Positions 11,078 to 22,800 of a stretch of 64,000 bases of DNA are shown one piece after another. The stretch is from contig OX377205.1 of NCBI GenBank assembly GCA_947396885.1, positions 28,335,899 to 28,399,898 of the forward strand. Direction: 5' to 3'. Below the pieces are notes generated by a model, which searched no databases, was not told the origin of the DNA, and saw only the letters and a list, made by a program, of their open reading frames with translations. The position numbers and the translations under genes are program-made. How positions within the stretch are numbered: position 1 is the stretch's first letter; each line of letters begins with the position of its first letter. This stretch comes from Heligmosomoides polygyrus polygyrus (lineage: Eukaryota; Nematoda; Chromadorea; Rhabditida; Heligmosomidae).

Positions 11078-11399
11078 AATACTACAGTGAAATTATATCT
11101 ATAAAAAATTTGTTTCTTGTTTTTTAACAAATGAAGTGTTTTCGATCGCACAAAGGTTCCCGCAGTAGAAGTTCAATTTTGGTTTACACTGTTGACCTTC
11201 ATATGTCAATAGTAGGAGATAAGATCATATTATCAATAGCAGAAAAAAAGACTGGGAATTAGATAGTTTTTCCGATCGGTGAAGTTTTTGTGTGTAGTCG
11301 TCCGCAGAGCTCTCATTGATGTTAAGCGGCAATCAATTATGAGCTCCTGAGTGGTTCCCAAGACGTTGAGAGTTGAGTTCAGACTTATGGTTAGTCAGC

Positions 11400-11745
11400 A
11401 GTAAACATGTATCAATACAGCTTACAAGGAAAGGTTCCGAACTCAAGGTGGGCTTCTGCGATGCTATTTCGACAGGATGTAGGGCCGTGTGAGCGGACGC
11501 CAGAATTACAGTTAGTTTCTGCTGAACGCTTTTCTTAAGACCTAAAAAAGTGGTGTGAAAACGTGTGCACAAGTAGACAGCCTTGGTTTGTTGTAAGCAT
11601 AGATGGTCTAAAATTGACTTCTGTTATCATGAGAAAGCGCAATAACAACAAGTGCGCAAAAATATTGGCTGTACGCGGATCGCAGAACCTCAGTTTGAGT
11701 TGGGAACCTTTCTTTGTTAGCTTTCAGGGAAAAATTGCTGTTGTT
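11400..11745. repeat. Dispersed inverted repeat shared with 48660-48735
   Basis: The segment 11420-11500 (aaggaaaggttccgaactca ... gatgctatttcgac) matches the reverse complement of 48664-48735. A second inverse copy of part of it lies at 11680-11740 (gagttgggaacctttctttg), so the locus is itself an inverted pair. Non-coding. Confidence 0.5.
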
Positions 11746-12529
11746 AAGTTGCTGTAAAAACACTACGCTTTTCGGTCTGAAGTACTAGTGATCCATTACA
11801 GTTTTAAAGCAATAAAGATAAAGCTTTCATTGCTCTATCTCTTCAATACGGCTCATATGCAAGAGAATAGACTTTTAGAAGTGATTGAGCGAATCCGCCA
11901 ACGTCGAGTATGGCTGGAAAAGCGCTCGTTCAGATGCGATGAATGCGAATCGCGAAGATGAATGACTGCGAAGCGACGATGTGTCAGCTGTATCCGTGAT
12001 ATGAATAAGCACATGTCGGCTGGATTGACACTGGTATGTTTGGCAAGTAATGGCGTTATTTGGCTCTAAGTCGTGCACAGAATGAGGTAGCGCAGCTGGA
12101 GGATTCGGATCCCGTGCGCACCACGAATTGAAGTTCTTGCCTTGAGTGCTGTGCAGTCCAGCGAAGCCTCCCCTCCTTCCAGATCGATTATTTGGTACGT
12201 ACCAGTTGGTCTAGGAAGAGTAAAATACTGAGCTGTCCATCTGCTCATCACCACAAGTTGTTGCGAAGGCAAAATACGCATTCAAATTGACTTTACCTAA
12301 TCCTTTAGAATTAGAGTGCATGGCGCATCTCACAAAAGCTGACCAACGCCGTCCTTTATACTTTATCCTTTATGTTGTGCCACTAGGGTTTGGTTTTGGG
12401 TTGATCGGACCCATCCCAGTGGGAGGAGTACCTCATTTTATCTTTGGACAATAATCGCGAATTTAAAGTGAGCTGTTTCCAAACAAATTGCTATATTCCT
12501 GTTCGTTTCTTTTTCCTAGAGGTGACCTC
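11746..12529. other. Unassigned stretch
   Basis: No gene recognised. A tttatcctttat run at 12355-12372 resembles the 3' tail of the local SINE family, but no SINE body is attached. Confidence 0.3.
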
Positions 12530-13150
12530 TCTTAATAGGATATGTCCGTTGCATCTTTATTACAGCATACGCATAGCATACTGCGTTCATCAATTCCTTT
12601 GTGGGATGCGCCACGCATTCTGTTTCCACGGGGCGTCATTTATTTATTTATTTATTTATTTACTACGTCGCTAATGACGCGCCAAACCAAACCAAAACTA
12701 TAAACTACCAAACCAAAACAGGAACAGTCAGAAAACAGAATTGGAGACAACTGCAATAGGAAATAGAAAATAAAAAAAACAAAATCGGACATTAAATCAA
12801 TGAACTAGTAACTGACAGAAAATAAGAATTAATCACAATTGACTGGCCAAGGGGCCGGTTTTCTTTTTCAGCAGGCACCCCACTCTCCCAAAAAAGTAAC
12901 AAAACACTAGAGGTGGGTAAGTTTCAAAGATTTCAAAGTCAGAGTTTCAAAGTCATGGAGGTAAATTGAATACGTGATTGGTATATGTATACAAATTTAT
13001 TGCTTGTGGTGGCTAGCTGATTGGTAGGTCAGTGTTTTATCATTCTCAGATAATTCCTGCATTAATCCACCGATCCCACAACGATGAAAAGCTTGACTGG
13101 CCTAGGCCGAACTCGAACCAGGAACTCTTCATTCGGTGAATTTTAACTAA
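12530..13150 (-). mobile_element. Split, degenerate tRNA-derived SINE
   Basis: Two separated parts match the SINE at 62999-63291: gggatgcgccacgcattct with flanks (about 12535-12645), and a later part (about 13010-13145) with ccgaactcgaaccagga. Between them lie a (TTTA)n tract at 12636-12662 and about 350 bp of AT-rich sequence, so the copy appears interrupted. Both parts are diverged. Confidence 0.45.
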
Positions 13151-13734
13151 CGTGGTATTATGCCTTTTTATTGTTTTGAATAAAAGGCAATAACATCTAA
13201 ACATCGCTAGCACTTAACCTTCATCAACTCCCTTGAACGATAGTTTATTTCGAGCAGGCCATCCCCAGTTCAAAAAGGCTCATGCTGCAGTAATTCAGAA
13301 CTTTCTTTCTTTTGAAGATTCTTTCTGAGGTGTAACTTACTCTTTCACATCTGAGCCGTGGAAGACATGTACTTCCTTCCTTTACAAAAATGTTAGACAA
13401 CCCTCCCATCTCACTTGGCCGAATCCGTCCTTGTTGTCTCCACCCTTTGTATTTTATCCACTTCTTGTATGTGGAGCTGTCGTGCTCCTCAATACAACGG
13501 AATGTCGAAAGATCCGGTATTTGGTGTAGGCCTAGCTATCCTAACAATCAGTCCCTTATGAAAAGGCGCTATGCACTATTTTACCAGCGGAGGGACTGGC
13601 GATGGCCAGCCGAGGAATCATTCAGCGAGTGATCTCTTCCAGAGAGGATTTTGATTTCCTAGAGCGAAAAAAAAACTCGAATCGCTTTGTAATAGTAGTA
13701 ATATCACCTCATATCGGCTACAATTGTTCACTCC

Positions 13735-14206
13735 AGAGCACCTTCTTTAGCTGACCGGTTCCTCTGGCACTCGAGACTCAAACGAATACGCAATCATCAA
13801 TCCGGAAAAGGGGGCGATGCTACGGACGACAAGAAATGTAAGTACTCATTCTGTATGTCTCTACTTACTGCATTTCTCCAGCAGTTCGAGTTGATTTGCA
13901 GCTTAATCGTTCTTATTCCCTTCGAGTGAAGCTTGCGTACACTCCACTGCAGCTGTCGCAGCCGAGGTTTAAGAAATCCAGGAGAGAGTGTCTAGAACGT
14001 TTAAAGGAGCAAACTCAACGACTACACATTGAGCTATTGGGTAGGTCTATGTCGCACTCATGTGATTCACTTCGGCTACTGTTGCTTGCTGGTCTTCATT
14101 GCATTCAGGGGTTGTGAAGTATTGTCATCAAACAAGTCTGATGATTGCGTGTCTGAATAATGACAGTTTCATTTGTATCCTAATTGTTATAACCGAAATT
14201 ATCTAA
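13735..14206 (+). CDS. Candidate three-exon orphan gene, 3' part
   Basis: Three exons stay in one frame: about 13735-13837 (donor gtaagt), 13885-14040 (acceptor ccagcag, donor gtaggt) and 14109-14206 (acceptor attcag, stop TAA). The introns are 47 and 68 bp, typical of nematodes. The joined frame includes QSGKGGDATDDKK, SLRVKLAYTPLQLSQPRFKK and ECLERLKEQTQRLHIELL, then a hydrophobic tail. The middle could form a short coiled coil. An AATAAA at 14303-14308 follows about 100 bp after the stop. The 5' end is unresolved and I recognise no family. Confidence 0.45.
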
Positions 14207-14302
14207 CAAGAGTACTGGGTGATCGTGATATATGTACCCTGTGAGTCCGCGTTTTTCCTTGTCTGCCCACAAGTAGTTTCTAGTTTGCTGTCAGCAACAG
14301 TT

Positions 14303-14308
14303 AATAAA
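14303..14308 (+). promoter_or_regulatory. Poly(A) signal AATAAA
   Basis: Canonical hexamer about 97 bp beyond the stop of the orphan gene ending at 14206. Confidence 0.4.
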
Positions 14309-14654
14309 CACTTTTGTACATTGCTCTGTTCTTTATTAGCACTCATAATGAACAATAACAATTATCAACAACAAAGGACGACTTTTTGAGTCACCAAATA
14401 TTCCGCCGAAAAGGTGGGTTTGAAATGCGGGAGATCGTTTGTTTACAGACTACAAGCCTGTGCACAATATAGGTATTAAAGGAAGATCAATATAGAAGGA
14501 ATCTTAAAAATTCGAACAATTGGCACAGAATTCGGTGGCAGGTCATCTCAGTCTCGTTTAGCTAAAGAGGCGAGCATTTCAAAGAGATCGAGCTATGCTC
14601 TATTTCCTTAATAATGCGTAACAAATTACAACTATAAGGTGCATCACTGTTTCT

Positions 14655-14952
14655 TTAAGTCACCGGCTTCTTCATCGAATCTATAAATTTCTGCTTGAGT
14701 TGTCCTGTCAGCTCCGCCTGCGCTAGGTCGGCCAATTCTTGATCACGAGCAGCGATTCTTCGCAACATTGTCGCCACGTATGCACCTAAAATTAGTTCCT
14801 TGAAAAAATTGTCGACATTCGAAACAATAACTAAAACATGGTTCAGGATTTTGTTACTAGGTTCTCACCGAATACGTCGAAGTGGTCTCCGTGTTGATTA
14901 TTCATGTCCTCCAATTGGTCATATATTCGCGACAGCACCGAAACAAGAGTTC
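14655..14952 (-). CDS. Candidate C-terminal exons of an unrecognised protein, possibly BESS/MADF-like
   Basis: On the minus strand, an exon at about 14952-14869 (ending DQLEDMNNQHGDHFDVF, donor gtgagaac) joins in frame to an exon at 14785-14655 (acceptor ttttag). The second exon reads AYVATMLRRIAARDQELADL and ends KKPVT plus stop. The intron is 83 bp. The FGxYVATMLRR pattern near the C-terminus recalls BESS-type tails behind MADF domains, which occur in transcription factors and some transposon-encoded proteins. That link is weak inference. Upstream exons were not found. Confidence 0.42.
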
Positions 14953-14999
14953 ATGAGTTTATATGTAGCTAACAAGCGAATGTTGAACAAGCGATTCTC

Positions 15000-15838
15000 C
15001 AATGCTTTTGGAATAGTTTTGCTATGAGGATAATTTAGTATACATTTTTCGAAGTTTTATAAAAACTCTACTGCTCCCATAGGTGTATACATCGTTTCGA
15101 ATTTCATAAAAATGTTTACAAGCGAAAACAATGAATTAAGTTGTTTTTAAGCGCAGTAAAGCAGCAATTTGATAGTTTTGCAAGTAGAGAGAGAGGAGAG
15201 CACACGCGGTTAGGTCGTCGCGATTTCCGTTTGATATCGAGATTTTTGTTTGCTTGGAGCAACACACATGCAAACGGTTCAGCAAGAACGCCTATATAGC
15301 GGAACTTTATACACCTGAACCTTACATTGTGAATCTAAAACAGATCGCGGCTATCCTGTCAAGTGCATAATGCGATCTATTCCGGCACGACTCAATCACA
15401 GCAGATTCGGCCAGTACTATCTGGGCAGCAGTGATAGTGAAAGTGATAGATGAGTGTTTGATAGAAAATAAGTACTAAATAGAAAAAACCTCACAACCTT
15501 GGCGAAGGAGCTTGGTGGTGGCGACGAAAAACGCCGAACAACAGCCTCGACACATGTTTCCCGTTCTGTGATGAGTAAAGAGCACAATGCTGTACAGTAA
15601 AACAACAGTACCTCACGTCCGTTCTCGTGCCACCTAGTCGGTTGCCGGGTCCGTAGTCGCCAAATAGTCGTGTTACGATTACGTTGTCGTCTCTGAGTAC
15701 GGACTGAGAAGCACGTCAGATTTCTGGAAAAAAAGGAGAGGTTTCCTAGACGGTAAGCATTGGTAAGCACGTACAAGAGGAGGGCAACATAACTATGAAG
15801 TAAAACGAAGGCAAGCGCGACGAGAAAATGAAGGTAGG
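15000..15838. other. Mostly unassigned; includes a dispersed repeat fragment
   Basis: The segment 15190-15285 (gtcgtcgcgatttcc ... tttttgtttgcttggag ... gcaaacggttc) matches parts of 44580-44680 and the reverse complement of 48810-48900. The 119-residue minus-strand frame at 15776-15417 is Arg/Ser-rich with no motif, and I do not call it a gene. Confidence 0.4.
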
Positions 15839-16080
15839 CTTAAGGATAAAGATAAAGTACGGCGTTAGTCAATCCCTTTCGGGATGCGCCCCGTATTCTA
15901 TTCCTGCGGCATGTCGTAGAGCGAGTTGAATGCGTATTTGGCAAGAACAATGACTTGCGGTGGCCAGCCTACGGTCGAATGACGAATTGAATAACGCCGA
16001 CCTCTACCCATTATGACCAAGAAATTCGACTTCTTGAGAAGAAAGCCAGGCGGCGGATAGCTACAGCTCTACCACTTGAG
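15839..16080 (-). mobile_element. tRNA-derived SINE, rearranged head
   Basis: The 3' tail and body (aaggataaagataaag, atgcgccccgtattct, tgacttgcggtggccagcc) match the SINEs at 51890, 52480 and 62999. The 5' head differs and carries another A-box-like run (caagtggtagagctgtagc on the minus strand). Confidence 0.5.
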
Positions 16081-16249
16081 AGGAGAAGAGGTGAAATAAA
16101 CAGAGTAACAAACAGAACAAACAGAACAGAATGGTTCCGCCCTGCTTGGAAATTGGAAATGAGTTTTCACCTGATTTCTTCCACCGGGCGCGCGTTCTTC
16201 ACCGGAGCGCGCTTTCCTTCTATGCTAGGTAGGTAGGTAGGTCCCGACT

Positions 16250-16395
16250 GGAGTGCACTGCGACGGCGCCGTGCTGCGGCAACGCCGGAGGACGGCGCCA
16301 TCGCAATGGGGGGAGCGCCGCAACCTGAAGGCTCCGCCCCACTTTTGCCGGCTGCCGGCTGCGGCAACCCCGCAAAAGTGTGCGGAGCCCTTTAA
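16250..16395. repeat. GC-rich hairpin repeat upstream of the kinase gene
   Basis: Contains an inverted repeat: 16328-16348 (aaggctccgccccacttttgc, 21 bp arm) pairs with 16372-16393 around a CCGGCTGCCGGCTGCGG core. It is related to 3172-3210. It ends about 45 bp before the TATA-like box of the kinase gene, so it could influence that promoter; this is inference. Confidence 0.5.
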
Positions 16396-16439
16396 GATTA
16401 TCTGCATTGTTGGCTATCACGTACTACGATATCGAGCAG

Positions 16440-16447
16440 TATAAAAG
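16440..16447 (+). promoter_or_regulatory. TATA-like box of the kinase gene
   Basis: tataaaag lies 36 bp before the proposed ATG at 16483. Nematode promoters do not always use TATA boxes, so this is only suggestive. Confidence 0.35.
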
Positions 16448-16482
16448 CAGTTGGCTGCTGGTTGTCTGTTTATTTTTCACTC

Positions 16483-16889
16483 ATGAAGGCAGTGGAGGTC
16501 GAACTCACTCAAGGTACGGTACGACGACATGCATCTTCCGTTTCAAGAAGTGCTATGCCTATTCGAAAAAGGGAGGTAGGTGTGCTTTCTGCTATTCCTC
16601 GGCATTGTCTGCACTTATCTTTTGCAAAATCCCTTGTTTAAGAAGCGCGCGCCTGGAGAAGCTGAAAAGCGAAGGAAGGAGAAAATGCTGAAGAGAGAAA
16701 AACTGGGTCCAGGTGCTACGCTACAGAGCGATAACTTCAAGTGAACACTGAAACATGGGATTATCCGATTTGGGTCAATTCTTCCGCAACTGCTTGCCTA
16801 ATTTCAGGTGGACGGTGTTAAAATTACTGGGCTCTGGTGGATTCGGAGATGTCTACAAGGTTGTTAAGGAAGAGAATCAAGATAGAAAG
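16483..16889 (+). CDS. Kinase exons 1-3 (N-terminus and P-loop)
   Basis: Exon 1 (16483-16575) encodes a basic 31-residue leader and ends at gtaggt. Exon 2 (16643-16740) follows the weak acceptor gtttaag and ends LGPGATLQSDNFK at gtgaac. Exon 3 (16808-16889) follows atttcag and carries WTVLKLLGSGGFGDVYKVV. The phase 2 junction between exons 2 and 3 rebuilds the lysine before WTV, as expected for the family. The short introns (67 bp each) look normal for a nematode. Confidence 0.75.
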
Positions 16890-19800
16890 GTAGAGCACGA
16901 TACAGCAATGAAATTAATTCATAGAAACACTATGCAGCTTGCTCGGCCATCAAGGACATACTTATACAACACTATACAACATTTTGAGTTGTACAAAATT
17001 AAGAATTTTTGTCGCACTGGTGTGTTCTAACCCTATATTGAACTGAACTAGACCATTCCTGATGTAGTTGGACATACATGAGCCTTCCTACCAAGGTAAA
17101 TATGCACTGAGTGCATGGGTCTTTAGCACATTCTTTGCAAAGAGGGAGGATAGCCATTAGATCTAACCAGGCGCTGATGTGGCAAAGCGCCAGCGCCCGC
17201 TCCCGCCATCCGAACCATTGTCATTGAAGCACGTTTTCGTCGCCCAGTGGTAGTCGGCAGCTGGAACCAGGCTAGGGGAGCGACTCCAGGGTGTGTGCCA
17301 CCAAAGCTGCTCGTGTGGAAACTGCTTTCTTCTCCCAGTGGGAGTCGGCGGCTGAGTTCGGCGCTCTTGGAGCGCAGAGACAGGCTAGGGAGTGGACTCC
17401 AGGGTGTGTGCGATCAAAGCTGCTCGTGCTAGAACTGCTCCCGTTGCTCAGGGAAAGTCCGCGGCTGGGTCATGCGCTCTTCGAGCGCAGAAATAGGCTA
17501 GGGAAGGGACTCCAGGGTGTGTACCACCAAAGTCGTGTGAAAACTGCCTTCGTCGCTCACGGCGAGTCCGCGGCTGGGTTCTGCGCTCTTAGAGTGCAGA
17601 GACAGGCTAGGGAAGGGACTCTAGGGTGTGGTGCGTCCAAACTGCTCGTGCGAGAACTACTCCCGTCTCCCAGGGCTCTCCTGTAGCGGCGGTGAAGAGC
17701 AGCGATCCGCCACCGACCGCTCAAGGACCCTCCTCCATATCGACTGACCGTGGTGTCGGTGGATATCGAAAATGGCCACGTCGATATGACGCGACCGCAC
17801 GCTGCTTGGCGGAGGTAGAAGAGGGCCGAAAGATTTAGGCGAAGGGCGGCTGTTGGCAACATGCCCAGTGACGTACGCGACGCAGCCGCTTGCACTCCAC
17901 TTTGGCGACGGAGCGCGGAAGCCGTGCGATTTCTGCCTCTTATACGCCCGCGATGACACCTTCGCCAAGCAGCTCGTGGTGCAGTGGGTAGAGCGCCTCG
18001 CGGTGATGACGGAGGTCAGGGGTTCGGTTCCTCTGCACGCCGGTGTTTTGCATTTCAACTGACTGGACGAGATCTCAGGAGTTTTAACGTCTACTCAATT
18101 TTCAGACGTTTTCTGCCCTTTTTTCCAGCTGTAACGGTTTTGCAGAACCCAGCTGCGGACTCCCCTGAGCGACGAAAGCAGTTTCCACACGAGCAGCTTG
18201 GATGGCACCCACCCCGGAGTCCCTTCCCTAGCCTGGTCCTGCGCTCGAAAAGCGCAGAACCAAGCTGCGGACTCCCCCTGAGCGACGAAAGCAGTTTCCA
18301 CACGAGCAGCTTGGATGGCACCCACCCCGGAGTCCCTTCCCTAGCCTGGTCCTGCGCTCGAAGAGCGCAGAACTCAGCTGCGCACTCCCCCCTGAGCGAC
18401 GAGAGCAGTTTCCACACGAGCAAATTGGATGGCACCCACTCCGGAGTCCCTTCCCTAGCCTGGTCCTGCGCTCGAAGAGCGCAGAACAAAGCTGCGGACT
18501 CCCCCCTGAGCGACGAAAGAACCCAACAGCAATGGATTTCGCGCTTCATCGCGAACGCATGCGGAGCCGCCGCGCTGCTGGAAAATTGCCAAGAGCCGCC
18601 CTTCGCCCAACTAATGCGGCCCTAGAAGAGCTACCACCGAGTGCATCAGCAGTCAGCAGAATCTGGTTAGATCTAACGATAAGTAAGACCAAGAGGGAGA
18701 GCCAGGTGACCTATGCAAACGGAGGAAGAAGGACGAAAATCGAACACATCCCGTTGCGAAGGGCTGGCCTGAAAACCGTTCATGATGTGAAAGTCCTGCT
18801 GGGAGGTGTGGCGCCACAGCATAGGCACTTGGTAGCCAACATTAACATGCCTCTACTCAGCAAACTCAAGGTAGGGATAGAACCCAGAATCCAGTGGTGG
18901 AAACAGAGAGGTCCAAAGCGCAACGAGCTACGAAGAGCATTGTTCGTAACAGGTCTCCTGGGGCCGTATGCTATTCTCGCCCAACTCGGGGACGGGGACG
19001 GCGGGAAAAATCGATGGCGCATGATGTGCATACCGGGGATGTGGGCGGAGACCGCCTCATACCCGGCCGGGGACGGTTGGGGAGAGAATAGCATACGGCC
19101 CCTGGTCTCGTGAAAGAATCAGGAGGAGGGTGACCAAACGATCCTACGATGTGCTGAAGAAACCCTCGCTGAAACAAAGGGAGGGGATAGGGGGCAGAAG
19201 ACGAGGGCACACGAGCATCTCACACTCTACGCAGAATGAAGAGGCTGATAATAGCAGCCGTAGCAAAAGCAAAGAACGCGGAGATGGATGTCCTATAGAA
19301 GTTGGACGGGCCACAGGAAGATAAGCTCGCCATCCGGCTGGCTAAGGCACGACATAGGGCTAGCGTCGACATTCGAGTGGTCAAAATGGTGAAAATTCTG
19401 ACGGCAGAGTTCTACGGAAGCCAGTCGAAGTCAAAAAGATGGGAGAAGTACTTCCAAAAAAAATCAACAAGGAACTTCCTTCCTCTTCGTGGGGAGGTCC
19501 AGGAAGAACAACCAACGGAGACTCATCCCGCAGGAAGAGGTACGCAATGCCATAGGGAAGATAAAGCTCGGGAAGGCATCTGGGCATTCTGGGGTACCAA
19601 TAGAGGCTCGGAAGGTGCTTGAGGACAGGGGAGTCAATTGGCTGTCACAATTCTTCAACAGAGTTCCGCGCAATGCGCGGAAGAGGGGGCAGCCCATGGC
19701 TTCCACTTGGCAGGGCGTAGCAGTCGGATGCGGTGACGTGGAATTTCCCACATCGTACGCAACCTGACGACGTGCAATGCAGGTTGCAGCGAAAAGGGCT

Positions 19801-22800
19801 TAGATCAAACGCTAAGTCTTGACCGAACTAAACGGGTAAAAACTAGTCCTCGTCCGGAAATGCTACGCCATCTCGTACTTGTGTTTGAGTACTGGTGGAC
19901 TGCCCCCCCCCCTCCCGTGCATTGCGTCTAAAGTTCCAGAGGGAAAGATGCCGGATGATTGGATGTACAGCATCACAATTCCCATTTACAAGCGGTAGTG
20001 GGACGCGTCCGAGTGCCCAAGTACCAAGAAATCAAACTAGTCTCGCATACGATGAATGCCTTCGAACGACAGGTCGACTGGCGCATGAAGGAGATGATCA
20101 TAACCCTCAGGAGCAGTGGGGCTCCATACCTGAAAAGTATCGGGAGAAACGAAAGCTCTGCCGCCTATCATTTCTGGATCTGGAGGAGGCCTCGACAGGC
20201 TACCCCTAGCTGTGCTCTGAAAATCCCTTCGAGAGAGAAGCGCCCCTGAATATCTGGTCACAGCCAAAAGGACATGTACGAACACTAGAAAGCGGTGGTA
20301 AGGGCTCCACACGGGATGGCAAAGGAGATGGATATTACAGTGGGGTACATCAAGGGTCGGCTCTGAGTCCTTTCCTCTTTGTGCTGATGTTTGACTGTGG
20401 AGTGAATCGCCTTGATTTGAGGAATTCACCCTCAGGACAATCCTCTACGCAAACGGTATAGCCATAGCAGCCTAAAGCTAAAGATAAGAGGAACTGAAGG
20501 TAAGGGTACAGCCGTGGCAAGGAGCGCTTGCAGACAACGGCCTGCGGCTTGACTGGAAGAAGGCGAAGTTCGTCAGCTCTGAGTAATGCAATGGACCGAT
20601 CCTATAATGCCAAGAGGGGCGATCGAGAAAGTAGGAGAATCCCGCTATCTCGGAGGTGACCTATCCGAGAAAGGAAGTGTGGAGGAGGCGGTTAGGGACG
20701 AATAGATGCAGCGTGGCTCAAATGGACAGAGTCCACAGGAATCCTCTGCGACAATTGGTGGTTCAGGGCGATCAAAGTCAAGTAGTGAGGCTTGCCCTTC
20801 TCTATGGCAGTGAGCGCTGGGCCCTGCGTGAGACGATGAGACGAACACACTACGAAAATGAGGTTGCTCAGATGGGCATTGGATGGACCAGCAAGGACAG
20901 GGTACGAAATGAGGATGTTAGCGCAGTGGTGGAGACAACCCCAATCCAGAAGAAGATGAGGGAGCTACGCTGAGGTGGTACAATCACATCTTCAGAAAAC
21001 CAGAGAATCACTCCATAAGGTTGGTCTTGGATTACGAGGCACCCGGAAAGCGCCCGAGAATAGCCCCAAGGAAAAGGTGGAAGGACGTCATCAAGAGAGG
21101 TCTCGCCGAAATCGTCGCTGCGCCAGATGACGCCCTTGATAGAATGAGGTGGCGACAGATCACAAAAGCAGCGGATCCTGCGACTACGCGGGACTAGACG
21201 CTCAGGAGAAAAAAATCCTTGGGTAGCTACAATGAATAAGAGTGTTCTTAAACGTTCGATTATTCGAGTATTTGGCTATTCGAAATTCCACTTTTTGAAA
21301 ACCGGAATATATTCGGAATATATTTGGCCATTCGAAAAATTGATATTTCGAATGATGGAATAATAAATCCAATATTATTGCATCATTCGAAATTCGAATG
21401 GGACTAAGGTATAGTGCTGACGCGAAAGCGTCAGAGAACCAGTTGATTGCAGCGCCTATGCTGTTGATGAAAGCACAAATAGGAACTATAACTGTGGTTT
21501 TGCTCATGGCATGCCAAGAGTCCCCCCCCCCCCCAAAAAAAAAGGGCTTCTTCAATCCACAGCTCAAGCGATATGACATCATGTTGCGCTTTGCTCACCG
21601 TAATTCATATAGCACAGCTTTAGGATTCCTCTAGAGCAAGAAGGTATGAAAAATGAGGAAGAAGAGTAGTAGTCACAACGGAAGATGCCCCCCCCCCAAC
21701 ACGCATTGCGTTGGCAATGCTACTGTTTCAAGCTACTTTACCTCAATCAAAATCGAAAATTCCAAAGGAAGGCGCTCTCGTCCTCTAGCTCAATGTCTTG
21801 CCTTTGTAAAATGGTTCAATTTCAATTTTGACCTGCTCCCGAATGGAGAGAGTGAAGTGCCCTACTATTAGGATAGATCCATTCGACCAACCTGTTGGTA
21901 GGAGTCATGATATTTTATTATCGGTGCCACCTGGGTTAGGGGATCACTCCCATTTAGGCGTGGGTTTCTTCGCTGGACCACAAACAGGGGGTAGCAAAGT
22001 ATGTCGCAGTTTCTTAACCGTTGTCCACCCCGACTCAAGGATTCTGTTGGATCATAAAATCATAGTAGGCAGAATAAATAAGAAACAGCAGTGCACTGTC
22101 CTAACACGCGTTGCGCCCTACTGTCGTTGTGCAGAATCCCGTTGGTAGCCCTACTCGGATGTGTGGCAGATATCAATGAAACACTTCTTGTGACTACGTT
22201 ACTTCGTAGCTGAACAGATGTCTGCGGACGTGCCACAGACACATTTTATACCCTACCACTCCTTGAAAGGCCGACGAATGTATGATCTGGATCCGGGTGC
22301 ATGTTCGCGACACCGCGTGGAAACTTGTCCGCTGTTATGTTTTGTGTTTTTAATGAAAAATCACTCCTCAGAGTCCCTTCCCCTACCAAAATTCTGTGCC
22401 CTGACGCGGAGGAAAGCACACAACGCATCTGTATTATTGTTTGTTTATTTTCCTGACTAAAAGGAGGTCTCGTTCGTCCTTGCCCGTGTTACAGCATTTT
22501 TGGAAAGTGACTCCTAAGTACATATCTCAGCGCCGAATAGTCATCTCAGAACCACACGCCTCTAGCACGCATTGCGCCCTGAATCTCACGAACGATGTTC
22601 ATGAGAAATGCACAAGTTTGTGGTGTCCCGTTCCCGCTCAACGGAACGACCATTTCTGAGTGCTTCTAGCTTTTTGATAAGAGCCGTTTGCTTTCTCTAG
22701 TTCGAGATATGAGTTGTTATATTTGCCTGTTGTTAATTCGAGATGTCCTATACCGTACTTTATCACACATTTCTGTTGTGGTTTTCTTTCAAACGCTTGC

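Noticed and set aside
16755..17030. A kinase starting at the ATG at 16755
   Set aside because: That ATG lies in intron 2 and the frame past 16889 loses kinase sequence; the exon structure with 16643-16740 and 29978 fits the family.
17291..18625. Long open frames over the minisatellites (131, 152 and 213 residues)
   Set aside because: They repeat with the DNA unit and are open on both strands; they reflect the unit composition only.
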